Source: Candidatus Roizmanbacteria bacterium
GTDB lineage: Bacteria; Patescibacteriota; Microgenomatia; UBA1406; GWC2-37-13
NCBI GenBank assembly: GCA_012798265.1
Contig: JAAZNM010000005.1
Span: 1-64,000 of the forward strand
DNA length: 64,000 nucleotides
Direction: 5' to 3'
In this document: positions 58,600 through 64,000 of the stretch, piece by piece
Numbering within the stretch: the stretch's first letter is position 1
How the letters are laid out: the number at the start of each line of letters is the position of its first letter
Notes under the pieces: model-generated
What the model saw: only the letters and a program-made list of their open reading frames with translations
Told to the model about the DNA's origin: nothing
Database searches by the model: none
Program-made: the position numbers and the translations under genes

Positions 58600-59019
58600 T
58601 TATCTTCTCAGTTTGCTCCACTCTTTGAGCAGATGATCTTTTAGTTTTTCTATGCCCTTGACCTCTTTTTTTGTCTCTTTCTTGACTTTTTTGACGGCGT
58701 CTTCAACAATCTTTATGTATTTTTCCTTGTCTATTTTTTCAACCGCCTCCTCAAGGGAAGCCAACCCTTTGATTACTTCCTCTTTGGCCAAAAGAAAAAG
58801 GCTTCTCGCCTCTTCGGAAACTTCGCCGAAGATCTCTTTGACTTTTTTGTCAACCTCTTTTTCTTCAAGAAGCTTTCTTAACTGTTTGGCTTTTTTCATA
58901 ACCAACTCCCGATTTTCTTTACCCGATTTCGGTGAAAGAAAAAGAGCTGCCAGACCGCCGACAACCGTACCGATAAACAATCCCAACCCGAATTTAGATG
59001 CTTTTTTTTGGTCATCCAT
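58600..59019 (-). CDS. YtxH-domain protein
   Basis: A 139-aa protein. The N-terminal hydrophobic segment has the YtxH pattern FGLGLFIGTVVGGLAALFLSPKSGKENRE, written here in two pieces for clarity: FGLGLFIGTVVGG and AALFLSPKSGKE. A long Lys/Glu-rich coiled-coil tail of about 100 residues follows. Members are linked to envelope stress. It converges on the ATPase gene with a 5-bp gap. Confidence 0.85.
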   Translation of the reverse strand: MDDQKKASKFGLGLFIGTVVGGLAALFLSPKSGKENRELVMKKAKQLRKLLEEKEVDKKVKEIFGEVSEEARSLFLLAKEEVIKGLASLEEAVEKIDKEKYIKIVEDAVKKVKKETKKEVKGIEKLKDHLLKEWSKLRR

Positions 59020-59165
59020 ATTTTTTTAAAAAAAATGTTAACTATATTCATAGTACACGATTTATCAAAAAATTCCAAATCCCCTTTTAGTTCATCAAGT
59101 TTATTCCCACTTCGTTAAAACTTCGCGGGACGAGCAAGTTTGTAAAGTTGATTCCAGGCTGAATT

Positions 59166-59194
59166 TTGACTTTTTAATTTTGAATTCCTATACT
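59166..59194 (+). promoter_or_regulatory. Leaderless promoter of phosphoribosyltransferase gene
   Basis: TTGACT (59166-59171), 17-bp spacer, TATACT (59189-59194). The ATG at 59202 lies one base past the predicted start. The rest of the 182-bp gap upstream has no supported gene. Confidence 0.7.
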
Positions 59195-59201
59195 GTTATC
59201 C

Positions 59202-59762
59202 ATGAATTACTTAAATATTTCTTGGTTGGAGTTGCAGCAGATGTGTTTTGATCTGTCAAAAGAGATAAAAAACAGCGGTCAAAAGTACGATCTTATCGTT
59301 GCGATCGCCAGAGGCGGTCTTACGATCAGCCAGCTCCTTTCTGATTTTTTGGGGCTCCCTATCGCTTCATTTACCATCATCAGCTATAAGGAAATGCGCC
59401 AAAACCAGGAACCGACAGTCACCTTTTCCGTCGGCAACTCCCTTGACGGTAGAAAAATCCTCCTGGTTGACGATATATCCGATACCGGCAAAACTTTTGT
59501 CCGGGGAGTCAGACACCTGAAAGAGATGGGGGCAACCGACATAAAGACCGTCTCGGTATTCACCAAATCATGGACGAAGTTTGTCCCGGATTTTTCCATA
59601 AGGCAAACCGACGAAAAAACCTGGATCATTCTCCCTTATGAGATGAAAGAAACCATCGACTCTTTAAGCGCTAAATTCAAAAAGGAAGGTCTGTCCGAAA
59701 AAGAGATTGTTGAGAGATTAAAACAGATAAAGATTCCGGAAACATGGAATAAGCTGATATAA
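59202..59762 (+). CDS. Purine-type phosphoribosyltransferase
   Basis: A 186-aa type I phosphoribosyltransferase. DLIVAIARGGLTISQLL is near residue 30 and the PRPP-binding loop ILLVDDISDTGKTFVRG near 85-100. The C-terminal helical part (SLSAKFKKEGLSEKEIVERL) lies beyond the catalytic fold. It is closest by pattern to Gpt/xanthine-guanine or archaeal hypoxanthine transferases and fits purine salvage. Its stop lies within the next promoter. Confidence 0.88.
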   Translation: MNYLNISWLELQQMCFDLSKEIKNSGQKYDLIVAIARGGLTISQLLSDFLGLPIASFTIISYKEMRQNQEPTVTFSVGNSLDGRKILLVDDISDTGKTFVRGVRHLKEMGATDIKTVSVFTKSWTKFVPDFSIRQTDEKTWIILPYEMKETIDSLSAKFKKEGLSEKEIVERLKQIKIPETWNKLI

Positions 59763-59763
59763 T
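59755..59763 (+). promoter_or_regulatory. Extended -10 promoter of the ychF locus
   Basis: TGATATAAT is a TGn-extended consensus -10 that overlaps the stop of the preceding gene. The first, truncated ychF start (59773) sits about 3 nt past the predicted start site. Confidence 0.65.
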
Positions 59764-59772
59764 ATTTGAACT

Positions 59773-59907
59773 ATGAAACTTTCGATCGGTATTGTTGGAT
59801 TACCTAACGTCGGTCCCGGTAAAACACTCTCCATTCCCGAGGCCTACGTCCTCGCGTCATGGTGTTATGTTTACGGGACTCGACTACAAACTATTTATCA
59901 TTTTTAA
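59773..59907 (+). pseudogene. Duplicated 5' end of ychF, truncated
   Basis: ATG at 59773 encodes [14 protein letters not shown], the exact N-terminus of YchF. It then diverges into an unrelated frame that stops with TAA at 59905-59907 (44 codons). The nucleotides match the real gene at 59915: ATGAAA, then three codons with only synonymous changes (CTT TCG ATC against TTA AGC ATT), then 26 identical bases (59788-59813 and 59930-59955). The P-loop is broken after NVG. The ychF promoter lies in front of this copy. Confidence 0.8.
59813..59879 (+). repeat. Palindromic insert in the ychF 5' region
   Basis: The element starts GTCCC and ends GGGAC. Complementary pieces GTAAA/TTTAC and ACAC/GTGT lie inside those ends, and a central CGAGG/CCTCG hairpin (59838-59854) follows. 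It immediately follows the truncated copy. Its GTCCC/GGGAC pairing recalls GTCCCGC/GCGGGAC in the tRNA-Leu insert. Confidence 0.6.
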
Positions 59908-59914
59908 GAAACAT

Positions 59915-60994
59915 ATGAAATTAAGCATTGGTATTGTTGGATTACCTAACGTCGGAAAATCAACTCTATTTAACGCGCTTCTGAAAAAACAAGTGGCTGA
60001 TGCCGCCAACTATCCTTTTTGCACGATCGAGCCAAATATCGGCATAATCGAGGTCCCTGACGAACGTCTGCCGGTGCTGGCCCGGATCGTCAACACGTCA
60101 AGAATAGTGCCGGCGGTCGTCGAATTTTACGATATCGCCGGTATTGTCAAAGGCGCCTCAGAGGGTGAAGGTTTGGGCAACAAATTCTTATCCCATATTC
60201 GCGAAGTGGCGGCCATCGTCCATGTCGTCCGACTGTTTGAAGATCCGAACGTCATCCATGTCGCAAACAAAGTCGATCCGAAAAACGACATGGATACGAT
60301 TGAGGCCGAACTCATCTTGGCCGATCTTGAAACTTTAAAAAAGCAAAAAGAACCCCGCCAGAACGCAACCAAGGAAGAGGCGGCGACCTTCGAGGTCGCC
60401 CGCCGGCTTGCGGAGGAACTAAATAAAGGAGTATCCGCCCGCGACGTAACTTTAAACGACGAGGAAAAAACGCTTATCAACAAACTTAACCTACTGACCA
60501 TGAAACCTGTCATCTACGCTTTTAATGTCTCTGAGGCGCAACTTGAAAACCAGGAAGAAATCAAGAAACGGATAAATGAGTTTGGTATTTCTGGCAATTG
60601 GCTTTTTTTTAACGCAAAACTCGAGAACGATATTCTAGCGCTTTCAAAAGAGGAGCAAAAAGAGTATCTTGGCCAATATCGACTTGAGGATACCGGCCTT
60701 AATCGCTTGATAAAAAAATCTTATGAGATACTTGATCTCATATCTTTTTTAACCGCCGGTACGCTTGAAGCCCGCGCCTGGACAATCAAAAAAGACACTT
60801 TAGCTCCCCAAGCCGCCGGGACAATCCATACCGACTTTGAAAAAAAGTTCATCAAAGCCGATATTGTCCGTTATCAAGATTTTGTTGACTGTCAAGGATG
60901 GAACGGAGCCCGGGAAAAAGGCAAGGTGGTAAGCGCCGGTCGCGATTACGTGATGAAAGACGGAGATATTGTCGAATTCAAAGTAGGGGCGTAA
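59915..60994 (+). CDS. ychF: Redox-regulated ATPase YchF
   Basis: A 359-aa Obg-family P-loop protein. It starts [20 protein letters not shown] and has [18 protein letters not shown] and [20 protein letters not shown] (switch II). [20 protein letters not shown] and [12 protein letters not shown] lie in the C-terminal TGS domain. YchF hydrolyses ATP and associates with ribosomes and stress responses. The start at 59915 is the family-typical methionine; a TATCAT box ends 13 nt upstream. Longer frames run through the palindromic insert. Its 3' end overlaps the convergent gene by 17 bp. Confidence 0.95.
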   Translation: MKLSIGIVGLPNVGKSTLFNALLKKQVADAANYPFCTIEPNIGIIEVPDERLPVLARIVNTSRIVPAVVEFYDIAGIVKGASEGEGLGNKFLSHIREVAAIVHVVRLFEDPNVIHVANKVDPKNDMDTIEAELILADLETLKKQKEPRQNATKEEAATFEVARRLAEELNKGVSARDVTLNDEEKTLINKLNLLTMKPVIYAFNVSEAQLENQEEIKKRINEFGISGNWLFFNAKLENDILALSKEEQKEYLGQYRLEDTGLNRLIKKSYEILDLISFLTAGTLEARAWTIKKDTLAPQAAGTIHTDFEKKFIKADIVRYQDFVDCQGWNGAREKGKVVSAGRDYVMKDGDIVEFKVGA

Positions 60995-62831
60995 AATTCC
61001 TGGCAGCAGAAAAATGTTCTGTTATTATTTTATTAGCCGTTGCCACTAATTCTTCATAGCCCATATTTGACCTAGGATCTTTATCCATATCTGTTACATG
61101 ATGATCATCAAAACCAAGAAGTTGACCATCTTTCTCAGATGTGTCTGCTTTTCCTATATCGTTTTGTTGCTGAAATTCTCTAACGGCTGTGGTAGGATCT
61201 CCATCATAATAGTTAATGTGTTTTGGTCGCAGATCAGGATGACTACGGAAAAAATTCTCCCAATATTCTTTAGCGGGAACTGTGTTTTCCGCACGTTTCC
61301 AATGAGCGCCAGATTCCCTAATAATCTTTGTCAACAGTTCATTATTAAAAGATTCTGAATAATGCATCTCTCTTACTAACGCATCAGCTAAGGCAACTGA
61401 TGCTTCTCTTCTAAAACCCAACCCTTGAAGCTCTGTCATACATACCGACATAAGATTTCTACTAAGATATTGCTGAGAATAATAGTTTCTTTCTTCCTTA
61501 TATGTTTGAAATGCTTGTTTAAGCGGAGATTGATCATCAATCTTTTGTCCCCAATCGATAAAAGTTTCAATTAAAGCTGCATCTTCTACCATGACTCTTT
61601 GCTCTTTTCCATCCACGATTTTAATTTCGGACGCGTATTTAGATCCAGTATTTGGATCTACTGGAGTATTTTCCGGTAAAAAAACTAAACCGGCATCGAC
61701 CGTTATACCCGGATTATCAACCGTATTAGGCCACACAAAAACATCGTTCCACTTTGTTTCGCTCTGTGGTCTTGTAAAATCCTTTTCCCAACCGTTAAAA
61801 GAAAAATTATATTGAGAAGCAACAAAATCCGATGGGAATACAAAAAAAACTTCATTTTCTCTCTCTCCTCCATAATAGGCATCAGCAACCAGTTGCGTTG
61901 CAAAATGGACTGCGGTCTGATCAGGGTATTTTGGGGCACTTGCCAAATGAAAATGGAGAAGATTATTTAATTTTTCTTTAGCTTTAGCTTCACTTTCTTC
62001 TCCCAAAATCCAGTCTCCTAGCCATCTTCTTACGGAATCCTCATCACGAGTCTTTAATTCTCCCAGGGCCATCGGCGGTCTAATTAATTTCCCATCCTGC
62101 ATAACTCCAACAAAACCATTATGATATTCTTGTAGTCCTGCCGAATGATAAAACATGGCATTATGATCTCTAAATCCTTGTCTGGTAACATGAGATACAA
62201 AATAAGGATTTAGTCTTCTCAATAAAGATATATATTCTTGTTCGGACAAACTAGCCAATACTTCAGGTTTAAGTAAATTCCTTTTTTGTTCATTAGTTAG
62301 AGGTTCCGTTGACATTCTATCGTAATAGGCCTCAAGTAACTGTCTAGAAGTAGGTATCTCTCCTTTGTGTCGATTATCTCCCAATTCACTTTCTATAGCA
62401 GAAGATTGTGTTTGAAGTTCGGTCCTACGTTTTTCTATCTCATCTAATTGAGTCTGTAAATCGACTACTTCTTTATCGCTTATTCCTGCAAAACCTTTAA
62501 TTTTAACAACTATTTTTTTTAATCTTTGAGTCAACTCCTCTGCTTTATGTTGTTGTTCTTGATATAAAGAGCTTGTTAGATCTGCTATCTCCTGGAGTTT
62601 TTTTTCCTTTTTCGTATCTAAAATTGTCTGGACCATTTTTTTTCTTCCTTCAGGATCATTTTTTTTTGATATTACCCTTGGGTTAAGAAGTTCTTCTTTA
62701 ATTTCCCTTACGTCCGATCCTATCTTGACCGTGGATGAAGATTCTGTTTTTACATTTGTCAAAATAGGCGTTGTCGGTTTAGCGACTTCAACCGGAACTG
62801 CTCCTGGAATCGGCTCTCCTCCTATACCCAT
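60978..62831 (-). CDS. Large unknown protein (617 aa)
   Basis: A cytoplasmic-looking protein. A Pro-rich start (GEPIPGAVPVEVAKPTTPI) leads into a coiled-coil at about residues 60-150. A large globular part then carries FRDHNAMFYHSAGLQEYHNG and DGKLIRPPMALGELKTRDED, and later VFVWPNTVDNPG and GFDDHHVTDMDKDP. I do not recognise any domain. By eye its codons favour A/T at third positions more than the neighbours, where GTC, GAC and ATC are frequent. A TATAAA-like box just upstream fits a near-leaderless start. Confidence 0.7.
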   Translation of the reverse strand: MGIGGEPIPGAVPVEVAKPTTPILTNVKTESSSTVKIGSDVREIKEELLNPRVISKKNDPEGRKKMVQTILDTKKEKKLQEIADLTSSLYQEQQHKAEELTQRLKKIVVKIKGFAGISDKEVVDLQTQLDEIEKRRTELQTQSSAIESELGDNRHKGEIPTSRQLLEAYYDRMSTEPLTNEQKRNLLKPEVLASLSEQEYISLLRRLNPYFVSHVTRQGFRDHNAMFYHSAGLQEYHNGFVGVMQDGKLIRPPMALGELKTRDEDSVRRWLGDWILGEESEAKAKEKLNNLLHFHLASAPKYPDQTAVHFATQLVADAYYGGERENEVFFVFPSDFVASQYNFSFNGWEKDFTRPQSETKWNDVFVWPNTVDNPGITVDAGLVFLPENTPVDPNTGSKYASEIKIVDGKEQRVMVEDAALIETFIDWGQKIDDQSPLKQAFQTYKEERNYYSQQYLSRNLMSVCMTELQGLGFRREASVALADALVREMHYSESFNNELLTKIIRESGAHWKRAENTVPAKEYWENFFRSHPDLRPKHINYYDGDPTTAVREFQQQNDIGKADTSEKDGQLLGFDDHHVTDMDKDPRSNMGYEELVATANKIITEHFSAARNFTPLL

Positions 62832-62891
62832 ATATTTTATATAACCAAAAACTAGTTAAAAATGCAATTAAAATGTATCAATTCTGTTATG

Positions 62892-62897
62892 TATAAT
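62892..62897 (+). promoter_or_regulatory. -10 box, near-leaderless promoter
   Basis: TATAAT precedes the ATG at 62908 by 10 nt, giving a leader of about 4 nt. Confidence 0.55.
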
Positions 62898-62907
62898 CAA
62901 AATATAG

Positions 62908-64000
62908 ATGGATAACATTGACAACCAACCGCCAGGGTTTAAAAAGCCCGATTACGACCGCTTGCCCGGATTTGGCGACGGTTTTTTCAAAAACGGTAAT
63001 TTACCGGACTCGGTTTATCTGAAAAAAATTTTTTATCAGATCATTGCCGCTTTTCTTTTCATCCTTATCTTTGTCCTGATCGCCTATTTCTTGAGAAAAG
63101 CCTATATAGACAATCAGCTGCGGCTTGAAAAGGAAAAAAACGACTCCTATTACCGTTCCAACCTGAAGCTTACCCCCACCTCAACCGTCGGAGACCAGAA
63201 TACCCTTAATCCCGATCTCAATCTTAACTTCCAGCAGATACTGACAAAATACTGTCTTCCCGAAGCCAGTTCTTCGCCAAAGATCAGCCGCCAAAAAACA
63301 CCGGTCATTATCGATAAAGATCTTTTGGATGAATCTGTGAAGGATATTGACTGTTACGGCGAAGATAAAACCCGTTATCTGGGTTTTACCGACAAAAACC
63401 AACAGACGTTCTATATCTACGATAAAAGTTCCAAGGAAGTCGGCCATGGTAGAGTTGGTTTTTTCGGCCTGCCCGGTATCGAGGTGGAAAAAAAAGATCC
63501 GGTTATCGTCAATGGCTATCTTTCCCAATCCGACGGTCCGCTTTTAAACGAAGAAATCGCCCTTTTTCTCCGCGGTGAAAAAACCATATATTTAAGCAAA
63601 AGCGAAAAAGTTTACGTGGATGTAGGCCTGAAAGCAGTCGCTGAAAACTTTCCCGAACTTATCGGCATTCTCAATAAATATTCTGTCAACGACAACCAGA
63701 CCGGCAAGCAGCGTCTGCAGAATACGGCTCCAGCCGAAATCGAGGCGATCAAGTATTTTTACGGCAATCTTTACAGCCTAAAAAAAGAGCAGGAAGAAGC
63801 CTTAAACAAAATAAAAAACCTTTTGTCGAAAATAAGCGGAGATCCCTTAAGACAGGATAAGGAGTATATTACGCCAACCGGCCCGACTCCCGTACCGGGA
63901 GCACCGTCAGAGACGGAAATAAAAAAAATGTTTCCCGACAGCGTTACCGCCGACGGCTATCTGGCTGAGGAGCTTTCCTTATCAAGCAACAACCGGATTC
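62908..64000 (+). CDS. Single-span membrane protein, truncated by window end
   Basis: An open frame from ATG 62908 to the window edge (at least 364 codons, no stop). A short cytoplasmic part (DYDRLPGFGDGFFKN) precedes one transmembrane helix at about residues 45-65 (IIAAFLFILIFVLIAYFL). The rest is extracytoplasmic, with mixed alpha/beta character, KTRYLGFTDKNQQTFYIYD and a helical stretch near residue 285 (SLKKEQEEALNKIKNLL). A Pro/Thr linker (TPTGPTPVPGAPSE) is near 325. Family not recognised. It is divergent from the 617-aa gene. Confidence 0.8.
   Translation, partial: MDNIDNQPPGFKKPDYDRLPGFGDGFFKNGNLPDSVYLKKIFYQIIAAFLFILIFVLIAYFLRKAYIDNQLRLEKEKNDSYYRSNLKLTPTSTVGDQNTLNPDLNLNFQQILTKYCLPEASSSPKISRQKTPVIIDKDLLDESVKDIDCYGEDKTRYLGFTDKNQQTFYIYDKSSKEVGHGRVGFFGLPGIEVEKKDPVIVNGYLSQSDGPLLNEEIALFLRGEKTIYLSKSEKVYVDVGLKAVAENFPELIGILNKYSVNDNQTGKQRLQNTAPAEIEAIKYFYGNLYSLKKEQEEALNKIKNLLSKISGDPLRQDKEYITPTGPTPVPGAPSETEIKKMFPDSVTADGYLAEELSLSSNNRI

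Noticed and set aside
59773-59955. ychF duplication as pure assembly artefact
   Set aside because: Not excluded, but the insert has organised inverted repeats, both copies have -10-like boxes, and a parallel layout occurs at tRNA-Leu. It is kept as a finding with read-level checking advised.
1-64000. CRISPR arrays, insertion-sequence transposases, prophage genes
   Set aside because: No regularly spaced direct repeats, no transposase or integrase signatures and no phage structural genes were seen on either strand.

Overview
The window reads like a chromosome segment of a member of the candidate phyla radiation, most likely Microgenomates (OP11) or a close relative. This is inferred from gene content and architecture, not from a marker-gene search. 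Genes are packed tightly: convergent neighbours overlap or sit 0-10 bp apart, and operon genes overlap through ATGA. There are many short membrane-anchored proteins of unknown function. A cell-envelope set is present (MurF-like ligase, FemAB, GT-C/GT2/GT4 glycosyltransferases, DUF11 and dockerin proteins), and de novo biosynthesis is sparse. A striking feature is that most promoters have a clear -10 box placed so that transcription would start at, or within about 10 nt of, the start codon. Leaderless translation therefore seems to be the rule; extended Shine-Dalgarno sequences occur at only a few places (38.5, 50.5, 50.6, 51.3 and 51.5 kb).

Layout. 0-6.6 kb: an alpha/beta hydrolase; a Fur-type regulator with a zinc-type ABC uptake operon and a palindromic operator; an unknown zinc-ribbon protein behind a textbook cobalamin riboswitch; a DsbA-like thiol oxidoreductase. 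6.7-13.7 kb: an overlapping cell-wall operon (hydrolase, membrane-anchored MurF-like ligase, aminotransferase, FemAB), then an ABC-2 exporter with a polysaccharide deacetylase. 13.7-14.85 kb: a 1.1 kb non-coding, repeat-rich stretch with one perfect DnaA box. 14.9-21.3 kb: YebC, a TPR protein, a Kef-type antiporter, a DksA/TraR zinc finger and a degenerate Lgt-like membrane protein. 21.3-26.6 kb: a cohesin-like and a dockerin protein side by side, a GT-C protein, an epimerase and a HAD-like protein. 26.6-30.9 kb: a CBS protein, leucyl aminopeptidase, a PRTase-like unknown and tRNA-Leu with a partial 5' duplication.

31-48 kb: unknown 627-aa protein, methyltransferase, PAP2 phosphatase, GT4, DnaB helicase, MBL-fold hydrolase, tRNA-His, HD hydrolase, a SHOCT-like small protein, a membrane protein coupled to a stand-alone [FeFe]-hydrogenase H-cluster domain, histidine decarboxylase, two large multi-domain GH130 proteins, a methyltransferase, a LysM-like protein and glutamine synthetase. 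48.5-64 kb: tRNA-Thr, TrmH methylase, a DUF11 surface protein, then an unusual 1.6 kb region. That region has a strong promoter, a 27-codon leaderless ORF, a ~350-nt multi-hairpin RNA, a GC-rich exported protein and a second structured leader. It runs into a GT2 / giant GT-C / VirD4-HerA-like ATPase operon. YtxH, a phosphoribosyltransferase, YchF with a duplicated 5' end, a 617-aa unknown protein and a truncated membrane protein complete the window.

Most promising leads for something undescribed: the cobalamin-riboswitch-controlled orphan protein (4.26-5.64 kb); the structured RNA island at 49.95-51.55 kb; and two independent cases (tRNA-Leu, ychF) where a gene's 5' end is duplicated and the copies are separated by a hairpin-rich insert.
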